A stretch of DNA of 7,789 nucleotides, taken from Desulfohalobiaceae bacterium. GTDB taxonomy: Bacteria; Desulfobacterota; Desulfovibrionia; Desulfovibrionales; Desulfothermaceae. The DNA lies in the NCBI GenBank assembly GCA_021737115.1, contig JAIPER010000165.1:1-7789 (forward strand). The letters are read 5' to 3'. The notes under the pieces are model-generated. The model saw only the letters and a program-made list of their open reading frames with translations. It had not been told where the DNA came from and ran no database searches. How positions within the stretch are numbered: position 1 is the stretch's first letter; each line of letters starts with the position of its first letter. Below, one piece after another: positions 1 through 6,637 of the stretch. Position numbers and translations under genes: made by a program.

Positions 1-5
1 CGAAA

Positions 6-34
6 TTGACAAAGGGTTTTGAGTCATATAGATT
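6..34 (+). promoter_or_regulatory. Putative sigma-70-type promoter of the TRAP operon
   Basis: TTGACA at 6-11 is a perfect -35 consensus. It is followed after 17 bases by TAGATT (29-34), a 4/6 match to the -10 consensus; TATAGA at 27-32 is an alternative with a 15-base spacer. The -10 region runs into the palindromic operator, so a bound repressor would block RNA polymerase. The same arrangement occurs before the oxidoreductase gene at 7414-7443, which supports the call. The transcription start is inferred, not seen. Confidence 0.6.
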
Positions 35-48
35 GTTAACAATCTTGT
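30..48. promoter_or_regulatory. Palindromic operator, probable GntR/FCD regulator site (copy 1)
   Basis: Positions 30-45 form a perfect 16-bp palindrome, AGATTGTTAACAATCT, with TTGTTAACAA (33-42) at its core. GT and AC half-sites around a short centre are the known operator pattern of GntR-family regulators. The 16-base string at 33-48 recurs at 7444-7459 with one difference (C44 versus A7455). Both copies sit just downstream of a TTGACA box, and an FCD-type GntR regulator is encoded at 6638-7357. Binding by that regulator is inference. Confidence 0.7.
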
Positions 49-77
49 AAAAAATTATCCATAAACCAAAGGTATCC

Positions 78-114
78 GAGGCAAATTATTGCCTCTCCCG
101 TTAAATCCCTTAAC
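78..114 (+). promoter_or_regulatory. dctP leader with two small hairpins
   Basis: GAGGCAA (78-84) and TTGCCTC (89-95) form a perfect 7-bp stem with a 4-base loop. GTTAA (100-104) and TTAAC (110-114) form a second 5-bp stem that ends two bases before the Shine-Dalgarno sequence. Neither is followed by a T-run, so they do not look like terminators. They could affect mRNA stability or ribosome access. I recognise no known riboswitch class here. Confidence 0.4.
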
Positions 115-115
115 C

Positions 116-122
116 AAGGAGG
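116..122 (+). promoter_or_regulatory. Strong ribosome binding site of dctP
   Basis: AAGGAGG lies 5 bases before ATG 128 and is a near-perfect anti-16S match. It decides the start of dctP: the in-frame start at 89 would lie inside the leader hairpin and add 13 residues in front of the signal peptide. Confidence 0.85.
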
Positions 123-127
123 TTGTT

Positions 128-1150
128 ATGTACAGGGGAAATGAATGGCGAAAATTTTGCTGGATCATTTGGGTTGGAGTCTTTGTCTTGGTTTTTTCGG
201 TTACTGCGGCCCAGGCAGCCAAGAAGATCAAGGTGGCCACTGTGGCTCTTCCGGAAACAAACATCCATCAGGCATTGGTCAAGTGGCAGGAATTGCTGGA
301 TGAGCGATCCGACGGCCAGCTTCAGGTCAAGATATTGGATCGCGGAGTCATGGGAGGGGATAAAGAAATGATCTCTTCCTGTCGGATGGCAACTTTAGAC
401 ACGGCAGTTGTGAGCGGGTCCGTTCTTTCTCATGTGGTGCCGGAATTTTTTATGGTGGCTTTGCCGTATCTTTTCAATAACCACGATGAAGCCAATGCCT
501 TTCTGGACGGCCCAATGGGGCAGAAGCTCTTTGCCATGCTGGAAGAGAAGGATCTGGTCGGACTGGGATGGGCCACCTGGTCCTTTCGGGGCATCTGGAA
601 CAACGCCCGTCCCATAGAACAGCCTGAGGATCTCAAGGGACTGAAGATCCGCACGGTTGAAACCAAGCTCGATATGTCCATCATCAGGGAAATGGGCGGG
701 GTCCCCACACCTCTTGCCTGGAGCGAGGCCTTGATGGGCATGAGGCAGGGAACCGTGGATGGCATTTCCACGACATACGGTTTGGGCTACCACTTGAAAC
801 TGTACGAGATGTCAGATTATGCCACCAGGACCAAGCATTACTATGAGTCAGCTCCCTTGATCATGAGCAAAAAGGTGTATGACGGTTTTTCCTCGGAAGA
901 GCAGGAAATGATCAAAAATACCGCAGCCGAGAGCCTGTTGTGGTCCCGGAAGCAGCAGGAGTCTTTCGATGACAAATCGAAAGAGTTGCTGCAGGAGAAG
1001 GGTGTTGAGGTCAATTCCCTGAGTGAAGAAGCCTTTCAGGCCTTCCGGGACAGGACGCGACCCATATATGAAGAATTCAGGCCCAAGATCGGTTCTGATT
1101 TTATGGACAAGGCTATGGATTTTATCCAAGAGTATCGGTCTGAGCAGTAA
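128..1150 (+). CDS. dctP: TRAP transporter periplasmic solute-binding protein, DctP family
   Basis: The protein has 340 residues and is exported. It captures the substrate in the periplasm and delivers it to the DctQM membrane complex. A basic N-terminus, a hydrophobic stretch (about residues 11-28) and an AQA-A site near residue 30 form a typical Sec signal peptide. The mature part follows the DctP/TAXI-like binding-protein pattern. Family landmarks include SFRGIWNNARPI (152-163), DLKGLKIRT (168-176) and GVPTPLAWSEALMGMRQGTVDG around 191-212. R175 in the KIRT motif corresponds to the conserved arginine that in known TRAP binding proteins pairs with the substrate carboxylate, so an organic acid ligand is likely; its identity is not readable. 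ATG 128 is chosen because of AAGGAGG at 116-122. It is the first gene of the cluster and is separated from dctQ by a palindrome, which may set its expression above that of the permease. Confidence 0.93.
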   Translation: MYRGNEWRKFCWIIWVGVFVLVFSVTAAQAAKKIKVATVALPETNIHQALVKWQELLDERSDGQLQVKILDRGVMGGDKEMISSCRMATLDTAVVSGSVLSHVVPEFFMVALPYLFNNHDEANAFLDGPMGQKLFAMLEEKDLVGLGWATWSFRGIWNNARPIEQPEDLKGLKIRTVETKLDMSIIREMGGVPTPLAWSEALMGMRQGTVDGISTTYGLGYHLKLYEMSDYATRTKHYYESAPLIMSKKVYDGFSSEEQEMIKNTAAESLLWSRKQQESFDDKSKELLQEKGVEVNSLSEEAFQAFRDRTRPIYEEFRPKIGSDFMDKAMDFIQEYRSEQ

Positions 1151-1168
1151 TGCCAAGAGCAGAAGCTT

Positions 1169-1200
1169 GTCCCAGGGCAAGGGATCCCTTGCCCTGGGAC
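1169..1200 (+). promoter_or_regulatory. Perfect 32-bp palindrome between dctP and dctQ
   Basis: GTCCCAGGGCAAGGGA (1169-1184) is followed directly by its exact reverse complement (1185-1200). As RNA it gives a very stable GC-rich hairpin, 14 paired bases closed by a GATC tetraloop. No T-run follows, so a simple intrinsic terminator is unlikely. CAAGAG (1154-1159) can also pair with CTCTTG (1202-1207), whose last base begins the GAGG ribosome site of dctQ. By analogy with other binding-protein transporter operons, such a hairpin could protect the upstream dctP message and lower permease expression. It could also be a dispersed REP-like repeat. Confidence 0.8.
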
Positions 1201-1216
1201 TCTCTTGAGGTCGCCG

Positions 1217-1711
1217 ATGATAAGACACACACTGAATATCATAGAGCGCATACTGAAGATCCTTTCCTGCAGTATCTTGAGTGTCATCGTTCTTATACTC
1301 TTTTATACGGTATTTATGCGCTATGTTCTGCACAATCCCCCCAGCTGGTCCATGGAGATTAGCCGATTTCTCTTTATCTGGATGGTCATGCTCAGTGCTG
1401 CTCTGGTGACCCGGGAGCAAAGCCATATACAAATCACATTCATCGCGGAGCACTTGCCTGGTAAACTGCGGCTGGCCTGGTTTACCGTTTTGGGTGTGAT
1501 TATGCTCTTGTTTTGTATCGTTTTGATCCGTCAGGGCTGGTCTATTCTTTCCTTTTTCATGGAAGAGAAGTCTCCTGCTTTGGATATTGCCATGGGCTGG
1601 ATATATCTTGCTATTCCAGTTGGAGGCGCTTTGATCTTTCTTTATACCCTTGAAAATACCATTGATATTCTTAGGGATAGATTTAAATCGGATACGAATC
1701 AAGGGAAATAG
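1217..1711 (+). CDS. dctQ: TRAP transporter small permease subunit, DctQ family
   Basis: The protein has 164 residues and is the small integral membrane subunit that pairs with DctM for sodium-coupled uptake. Four hydrophobic segments are visible, at about residues 15-35, 48-66, 86-106 and 125-147, as expected for DctQ. The family signature is clear: MRYVLHNPPSWSMEISRF, then LVTREQSHIQITF. ATG 1217 is preferred because GAGG (1207-1210) lies 6 bases upstream. A TTG at 1205 in the same frame would add four residues but has no ribosome site. The stop codon lies two bases before the dctM start, suggesting translational coupling. The ribosome site partly overlaps a possible outer stem of the upstream palindrome. 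Confidence 0.9.
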   Translation: MIRHTLNIIERILKILSCSILSVIVLILFYTVFMRYVLHNPPSWSMEISRFLFIWMVMLSAALVTREQSHIQITFIAEHLPGKLRLAWFTVLGVIMLLFCIVLIRQGWSILSFFMEEKSPALDIAMGWIYLAIPVGGALIFLYTLENTIDILRDRFKSDTNQGK

Positions 1712-1713
1712 TT

Positions 1714-2994
1714 ATGTTCATGGTGTATATTTTTGCAGTCTTCTTGTTTCTCACAGTGATGGGGCTGCCCCTTTTTTTCTCTTTTGGAGTGGCAGCGGTC
1801 CTGGCCTGTTACTTTGGAGACTTTCCTTTCCAGATCATTGCACACCAACTGTTTATCGGCATGGATTCCTTCACCCTCCTGGCGATTCCGGGATTTGTGC
1901 TGGTTGGAGAAGTCATGTGTATTGGCGGCATATCCCAACGGGCCGTCGATTTTTGTAATTCGATCATTGGGCACTTCAAGGGCGGCCTTTCCATGGTTGC
2001 CGTATTGGTGGGCATGATTATGGGGGGGATATCGGGGTCTGCCGTTGCCGATACAGCAGCAGTCGGTTCAGCCTTGGTCCCTCCTATGGAAAAAGACAAC
2101 TATCCTCGTGCTTTTTCCGCCGCTGTGGTGGGCACCGCCGGTCCGCTGGGAAATATCATCCCTCCGTCAATTCCTATGGTTGTCTATGCCATGGTCTCGG
2201 GCCTGTCCGTACTGGATCTGTTTTTAGCAGGGTATATCCCGGGTATACTAATCGGTCTCGGTTTGATGGTGCTCTGCTATTTCATCAGTAAAAGAAGAGG
2301 CTACGGCCCTGCTGTGACTTCCAAATTTTCCTTTCCAACTGTGGTATATCATTTCAAACGTTCAATCCTTGCTATTCTCACCCCGTTGATTATTGTCGGA
2401 GGAATCGTCAGCGGCATTTTTACGCCGACTGAATCCGCAACCATCGGTGTAGTTTATGCCTTAATAGTGGCCAAGTATGTATACAAAGAGCTTACCTGGT
2501 CGCAACTGCCTGAAATATTGTTAAATTCTGTGAAAACCACCGCTAAGTTGGTGATCATTATAGCCAGTGCCACAGTATTCACTTATATAGCGGTCAATGC
2601 GGGGCTCCCTGAATTGTTCAAGAATTTTATGTTGGGCATTTCTGAAAATACATATGTCATTTTGTTGATATTAAATATTATTCTTTTGATTACAGGATTG
2701 GTTATTGATATCCTCGTGGCCACTGTCATCGTTGTTCCAGTCCTCCTGCCCCTGACGCAGGCCCTGGGCATAGATCCGTTGCATATGGCCATGATTTTTA
2801 TTATGAATATGTCCATCGGCCTTTTGACGCCGCCGGTCGGATACTGTTTGTTCGTGGCATCAGCAGTGGCTGACATTCCCGTTGAAAAAACAATAGTCAA
2901 TGTGATTCCTATCATTATTACCATGATTGGACTTTTAGTGGTCATCAATCTCTTTCCTTCATTGACTTTATTCATACCTGGGTTAATCGACTGA
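1714..2994 (+). CDS. dctM: TRAP transporter large permease subunit, DctM family
   Basis: The protein has 426 residues, the usual DctM length, and is an inner-membrane sodium-coupled transport subunit with about 11-12 hydrophobic segments. Family landmarks are GGISGSAVADTAAVGSALVP (104-123), GPLGNIIPPSIPMVVY (143-158), GIFTPTESATIGVVYAL (234-250) and LLTPPVGYCLFV (370-381). The two half-motifs GNIIPPSIP and LLTPPVG are the helix-break segments expected in the ion-transporter superfamily fold. It starts two bases after dctQ, with AAGGG at 1702-1706 as a modest ribosome site inside the end of dctQ. No terminator follows, and the cupin gene begins 55 bases later, so the transcript probably continues. 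Confidence 0.94.
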   Translation: MFMVYIFAVFLFLTVMGLPLFFSFGVAAVLACYFGDFPFQIIAHQLFIGMDSFTLLAIPGFVLVGEVMCIGGISQRAVDFCNSIIGHFKGGLSMVAVLVGMIMGGISGSAVADTAAVGSALVPPMEKDNYPRAFSAAVVGTAGPLGNIIPPSIPMVVYAMVSGLSVLDLFLAGYIPGILIGLGLMVLCYFISKRRGYGPAVTSKFSFPTVVYHFKRSILAILTPLIIVGGIVSGIFTPTESATIGVVYALIVAKYVYKELTWSQLPEILLNSVKTTAKLVIIIASATVFTYIAVNAGLPELFKNFMLGISENTYVILLILNIILLITGLVIDILVATVIVVPVLLPLTQALGIDPLHMAMIFIMNMSIGLLTPPVGYCLFVASAVADIPVEKTIVNVIPIIITMIGLLVVINLFPSLTLFIPGLID

Positions 2995-3049
2995 TTGTCG
3001 TGATGAATTTTTGTGGTCTTTGCAATTTATTTCTTTGGGGGGCGTATCG

Positions 3050-3406
3050 ATGTATTACATAAATGAACAGGAAGTAGAGGGTTTGGACCTGCCGGGACGC
3101 CTGTGGAAAGTCCTGGTCGGTCCTGAACAGGGCCGGAGCCAAAACATGATCTTTGGGTTGGTCACCTTCAGTCCCGGCAGTGATCCGGGTACCCATAAGC
3201 ATGATCATCAAGAAGAGATTATATATGTGATTTCAGGCACAGGAAAGACCGTTGTCGGAGATCAGACCCATACCCTGAAACCTGGCGTGACGGTTTTTAC
3301 TGAACCAGGGGTTGAGCATGGCGTCAAGAATACCGGAAATGAGCCGCTCGTTCTGATCAGTGTCTTCAGTCCTCCTGTTAAACCAGGATCTTATGACCAA
3401 AAATAG
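3050..3406 (+). CDS. Small single-domain cupin protein
   Basis: The protein has 118 residues and no signal peptide, so it is cytoplasmic. It consists of one cupin barrel. Cupin motif 1 is seen as GTHKHDHQEE (47-56), with H49, H51 and E55 as likely metal ligands. Motif 2 is seen as PGVEHGVKN (86-94), with H90 as the fourth ligand. Small cupins of this type act as metal-dependent isomerases, epimerases, decarboxylases or sugar/acid-binding proteins, and sequence alone does not pick one. ATG 3050 is chosen for the G-run at 3037-3042, 7 bases upstream; an in-frame TTG at 3011 lacks support. It lies between the transporter and the metabolic genes, so it probably works on the imported compound or an intermediate. 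Confidence 0.85.
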   Translation: MYYINEQEVEGLDLPGRLWKVLVGPEQGRSQNMIFGLVTFSPGSDPGTHKHDHQEEIIYVISGTGKTVVGDQTHTLKPGVTVFTEPGVEHGVKNTGNEPLVLISVFSPPVKPGSYDQK

Positions 3407-3434
3407 ATGATTCAAAATCTTCTGGAGGTAAAAA

Positions 3435-4301
3435 ATGGAAAAAAAAGAAATCATTGAAGAAGTCAAATGGTATTTTGCCGATTCCGACCATTGGAGAAGG
3501 CTTTGTTCCGCTCTGCAGGATCCTGATCCGACAGGCTGCCATATACATTCCTATGTGGAAACTTCGGTTCATCCAGATTCGCTGGAGAACTTGATGAAAG
3601 AATACTTTGCGCGTATGGGCTGGCCCTCAGTCAGGAAGATTGATCATATGGCTCCCAAGAAAGGGATGGGAAGTCTTCATGGCGTTGAGCCGAAAGGAAA
3701 ACCTCATTTTGATTATCAGTGGTTTTTCAACAGTGAAGCTGGCCTGAGACCGATTGAAAGTGGAGAATCCGGTTGCAATCTGTTGGTCTGGAACCGTTGG
3801 TATATCAATCAATTCTGTCGGCAATTCCCTTTTTCTGAAGTGGGATCCAAAGAAGGGAAAAAGCTTGAAGACTATTTCAAATCAGGTCATTTTCTGAAGG
3901 GGTTGGAATTTCCGGTTATGCCCACAACGAACCACATGCACATAAACGTTCGAACCAGTGTACATCCCGATATTATTCAAAAATTTGCAGAGGCGGCCCT
4001 GTATCGAGAAAATATCAGGATTGATTATACCTGCCCCAATGTCTATATGGCAGACGGTAAAAACTATCGGGGCAAACTGGTTTTTATGAGCAGGAGACCG
4101 GAAGTGGTGTTTGATATAGGGTGGCTGTTTGATCCTGAGGTGGTCATAGAACCTGCATATGAAACCTGGATTTTTGAGGAAAATCCGGGCTACGACGTCT
4201 GGAGCCAGTCCATGTTGGATGAAGTTATGGATAATGATTATGTGAAATTAAGCGATAGCGCCATTCAAGAAGTGCTCAGTGCTTGTCAATTTCCTGAATA
4301 A
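3435..4301 (+). CDS. Unknown protein with duplicated HxHxxVxTSVHPD motif
   Basis: The protein has 288 residues, is soluble and has no signal peptide or membrane segment. I do not recognise the family. Its outstanding feature is an internal repeat: H36-x-H38-xx-V-x-TSVHPD (36-48) and H167-x-H169-xx-V-x-TSVHPD (167-179), 131 residues apart. The two DNA copies (3540-3578 and 3933-3971) differ at many positions, so the protein motif has been preserved while the DNA drifted. Six motif histidines (36, 38, 46, 167, 169, 177) suggest two matching metal or acid-binding sites in a two-fold pseudo-symmetric protein. Trp and Tyr are frequent (W96, W119, W122, W230, W245, W256). GGAGG at 3424-3428 lies 6 bases before ATG 3435. 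It starts 28 bases after the cupin and is almost certainly co-transcribed with it. A metal-dependent enzyme acting on the imported compound is a reasonable inference, but no reaction can be assigned. Confidence 0.88.
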   Translation: MEKKEIIEEVKWYFADSDHWRRLCSALQDPDPTGCHIHSYVETSVHPDSLENLMKEYFARMGWPSVRKIDHMAPKKGMGSLHGVEPKGKPHFDYQWFFNSEAGLRPIESGESGCNLLVWNRWYINQFCRQFPFSEVGSKEGKKLEDYFKSGHFLKGLEFPVMPTTNHMHINVRTSVHPDIIQKFAEAALYRENIRIDYTCPNVYMADGKNYRGKLVFMSRRPEVVFDIGWLFDPEVVIEPAYETWIFEENPGYDVWSQSMLDEVMDNDYVKLSDSAIQEVLSACQFPE

Positions 4302-4382
4302 TATGGAATTCCCGGGCGACTCTTCAGGGAATCCTGGGGAGAATATGAAGGAAACAAATCGGTCTTGGAGAGGAAGAGTGGC
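4302..4382 (+). other. Gap with weak hairpin before the LarA-like gene
   Basis: ATTCCC (4308-4313) can pair with GGGAAT (4327-4332) across a 13-base loop. No T-run follows, so this is not a convincing terminator. I see no good promoter in the gap, so read-through from the upstream genes is the simplest assumption. Confidence 0.3.
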
Positions 4383-5624
4383 ATGACACGTGAATTCCCC
4401 GAGATGTATGAAGTACATCAACAATTTGATACGACTGCGGTCAAGGATGCCGCAGCAGCTATCGACAAGGAGTTTCGGGATAGGAAAAAGTCTCTCCAGG
4501 ACCGGATTCATCCCGGAGAGAGGGTTGCTGTTGCTGTGGGCTCACGGGGTATTTGCGACCTCGCTTTGCTCGTGTCCACGGTTGTAGAGAATCTTCGAGC
4601 CTTGGGCCTGCATCCCTTTATCTTTCCTGCGATGGGATCGCACGGAGGGGCCACTGCCCAGGGACAGAGAGAGGTCTTGAATGGACTCGGCGTGACCGAA
4701 CAAAGTGTGGGTGCCCCCGTGGTCTCGAGCATGGAGGTCCAATCCCTGGGGAAAACCGAATCCGGTGCCGAAGCATTTCTTGCCAGGGATGTGCTGGAAG
4801 CGGATCATTTGATGCTCATAAATCGAGTAAAGCCCCATACTGCCTTTCGTTCCAGCGTAGAGTCCGGTCTGTGTAAGATGCTTGCCGTGGGTTGCGGCAA
4901 GCACAAGGGAGCGAGTGAAATGCACAAATACTCCCTTGCCTCGAGCATAGTGCCTGCAGCAAAAAAGATTATGAGTGAAATTTCGGTGCTGGGGGGGCTT
5001 GCCCTCGTCGAAAACAGCAATGAACAAATCTGGACGCTGCGCCTGGTATTTCCTGAAGAGTTCGCCAGGGCAGACGAAGAGCTTCTGCAAGAGGCCAGAA
5101 TCCTCCTGCCTAAGATTCCGTTTTCGGAGTTGGATATACTCCTCGTTGATGAGATCGGGAAGAATATCAGCGGTGCGGGCATGGACCCGAATGTGATTGG
5201 ATCGTGGCGGCGCGACGCAGGAGAGCGGGTTCCTGATTATCGGACCTTGATCGTGCTGGATATAAGCCAAGAGTCCCATGGGAACGCTTTGGGAATAGGG
5301 ATGGCGGATTTGACAACAAAAAAGGTCGTTGCGAAAATTGATTACGATGTCACCTATACCAATGCCTTGACCACAGGCATCTGGGCAAGCAGCCGGATTC
5401 CTGTTGCCTTGGAAGACGACAGGCAGGCAGTGGAAACGGCCCTGGCATTTATACCCGAAGATAAGCCCCTGCGTATGGCCAGAATCATCAATACCTTGAA
5501 GCTGAAACGGTTTTGGGTGACAAAGGCCTTGTTGCCCGAGTTGCAGGCTTTGGGCGGGGTTGACATAGACAATGTTCCAAAGAGGCTCAGCTTCGACCAC
5601 CAGGGAAGAATAGAGCCTTTTTGA
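4383..5624 (+). CDS. LarA-like (DUF2088, lactate racemase domain) protein
   Basis: The protein has 413 residues, near the length of the nickel-dependent lactate racemase LarA (about 420), and is cytoplasmic. Several landmarks match the LarA/DUF2088 family. They are VAVGSRG (50-56), AMGSHGGATAQGQ (83-95), NRVKPHTAF (147-155), SGLCKML (161-167), GKHKGA (172-177) and DEIGKNISGAGMDPN at about 254-268. H87, H152, K165 and H174 are candidate counterparts of the catalytic histidines, cofactor-tethering lysine and nickel-binding histidine of LarA, but spacing differs and I cannot align them rigorously. Known family members racemise or epimerise 2-hydroxy acids with a nickel-pincer cofactor made by LarB, LarC and LarE, which are not in this window. 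ATG 4383 is supported by AGGA at 4371-4374; an in-frame TTG at 4365 has no ribosome site. Linkage to a TRAP transporter suggests processing of an imported hydroxy acid. The exact substrate, and even racemase activity, remain inference. Confidence 0.8.
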   Translation: MTREFPEMYEVHQQFDTTAVKDAAAAIDKEFRDRKKSLQDRIHPGERVAVAVGSRGICDLALLVSTVVENLRALGLHPFIFPAMGSHGGATAQGQREVLNGLGVTEQSVGAPVVSSMEVQSLGKTESGAEAFLARDVLEADHLMLINRVKPHTAFRSSVESGLCKMLAVGCGKHKGASEMHKYSLASSIVPAAKKIMSEISVLGGLALVENSNEQIWTLRLVFPEEFARADEELLQEARILLPKIPFSELDILLVDEIGKNISGAGMDPNVIGSWRRDAGERVPDYRTLIVLDISQESHGNALGIGMADLTTKKVVAKIDYDVTYTNALTTGIWASSRIPVALEDDRQAVETALAFIPEDKPLRMARIINTLKLKRFWVTKALLPELQALGGVDIDNVPKRLSFDHQGRIEPF

Positions 5625-5759
5625 TGTTTCCAGGTGCTCTGTCGATGGTCGATAGGCACGTCCGAAAGCTCAGACAGGGAGTGGTTCAAGAATGACATGT
5701 ATCCTCCTGTCTGCTGCAGAAAGAGGTTGAGTGTTTTAAGAAAAAGGTGGTTCGGTGAT
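5625..5759 (+). other. Non-coding gap with an 8-bp inverted repeat
   Basis: CAGACAGG (5671-5678) and CCTGTCTG (5706-5713) form a perfect 8-bp stem with a 27-base loop. There is no T-run after it and no clear promoter. The kinase frame stays open through this gap, with an in-frame ATG at 5697, but the conserved kinase N-terminus starts only at 5760. The stretch is therefore better read as leader than as coding sequence. Confidence 0.35.
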
Positions 5760-6581
5760 ATGTTTGCTGTTACTGTGTCCCGACAAACCGGCAGCAAAGG
5801 GGATGAAATAGCTCAACTGCTGGCCGGAAAGCTCGATTTTCAGTTCATCAGCGAAGCGGAAATCCACAGGCTTGCCGAAGACTGCGACAGTGATTACAAG
5901 GACGCTTGTTCCGCTTATGAACAGGAAAGCTTCAGATCTATCATAGAGCGGTTTTCTTTTGACAGACCTGCGTACAGGAGTCTTTTTGAAGGGCTTAATT
6001 ATGAACTGGCAAGCCGGGGAAAAGTCGTTATGCTCGGCAGGGGGATGCAAATCGTTTTGAAGGACATACCAGGCATATTGCATGTCCGAATCGTCGCCCC
6101 TGTAGATGTGAAGGTCAAACGGATCGCGGAGACGAAAGGGATCACCGAGAGTGACGCCCTGGAATTCCTCCAAAAACAGGATTCGAGAAGAAGACATGTT
6201 TTCAGGTCCATTTACAATTATGATCCGGACGATCCGATGCTCTATGACCTTTGCTTGAACACTGCTTATTACAACGAAGAATCGGCAAGCGAGGTTTTGG
6301 TAACTGCCTTTACCGGAAAGGATTCGCAGGAATCGGAGGGATCTTTTGAGGAGTTGAAAAATCTGGCCTTTGCCAAGAGGGTCGAAAGCAAAGTGAGAAA
6401 ACTGGTGAGTTCGGTATCCATGTATGAAGCCGTCCAGGTCTCGGCTGATTCAGGAAAGGAGGTTACGCTGAAAGGTTTTGTGCGAAGCCAAAAGGATTCA
6501 CAGATAGCGGAAAAAACTGCAAGAGAGCATGAAGAAGTGACCGGGGTGCACAATAAGTTGAGCGTGGTGAGCGGTTTTTGA
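5760..6581 (+). CDS. Cytidylate-kinase-like protein fused to a C-terminal BON domain
   Basis: The protein has 273 residues and no signal peptide. Residues 1 to about 190 match the cytidylate-kinase-like family: FAVTVSRQTGSKGDEIAQLLAGKL (2-24, modified P-loop region), VVMLGRGM (89-96), and RRRHVFRSIYNYDPDDPMLYDLCLNT (143-168), whose arginines and final YDLCLNT are typical. Residues about 205-272 look like a BON domain (VTLKGFVRSQKDSQIAEKTA, then VTGVHNKL). BON domains are best known from exported, membrane-associated proteins such as OsmY, so a cytoplasmic kinase fusion is unusual. The P-loop reads GSKG where relatives usually have GSGG. Housekeeping CMP kinase is a less likely role than a regulatory or small-molecule kinase function. 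ATG 5760 is chosen because it opens the conserved VTVSRQ strand and AAGGTGG (5744-5750) lies 9 bases upstream. Confidence 0.82.
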   Translation: MFAVTVSRQTGSKGDEIAQLLAGKLDFQFISEAEIHRLAEDCDSDYKDACSAYEQESFRSIIERFSFDRPAYRSLFEGLNYELASRGKVVMLGRGMQIVLKDIPGILHVRIVAPVDVKVKRIAETKGITESDALEFLQKQDSRRRHVFRSIYNYDPDDPMLYDLCLNTAYYNEESASEVLVTAFTGKDSQESEGSFEELKNLAFAKRVESKVRKLVSSVSMYEAVQVSADSGKEVTLKGFVRSQKDSQIAEKTAREHEEVTGVHNKLSVVSGF

Positions 6582-6637
6582 TATTCTTCTGAACTTTTTT
6601 TTCACCCATACAAACCAAGTTTTACTGAAAAACGACT

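Noticed and set aside
89..127. Upstream in-frame start for dctP
   Set aside because: It falls inside the leader hairpin, has no ribosome site, and would put 13 residues before a normal signal peptide; ATG 128 has AAGGAGG.
848..1702. Open frame of 284 codons on the minus strand
   Set aside because: It lies opposite dctP and dctQ, crosses the intercistronic palindrome, has a low-complexity polar composition and matches no protein family I know, while the plus strand encodes clear TRAP subunits.
4542..5600. Open frame of 352 codons on the minus strand
   Set aside because: It lies entirely opposite the LarA-like gene. Its translation shows no recognisable domain, and the plus-strand product carries conserved family motifs.
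5634..5759. Extended N-terminus of the kinase-like protein (extra 42 residues)
   Set aside because: The added residues are Cys/Arg/Trp-rich and precede the strand with which the kinase family normally begins; ATG 5760 has an acceptable ribosome site.
6582..6637. T-run (6593-6602) after the kinase gene as a terminator
   Set aside because: No stable stem precedes the T-run, so it does not meet the pattern of an intrinsic terminator.
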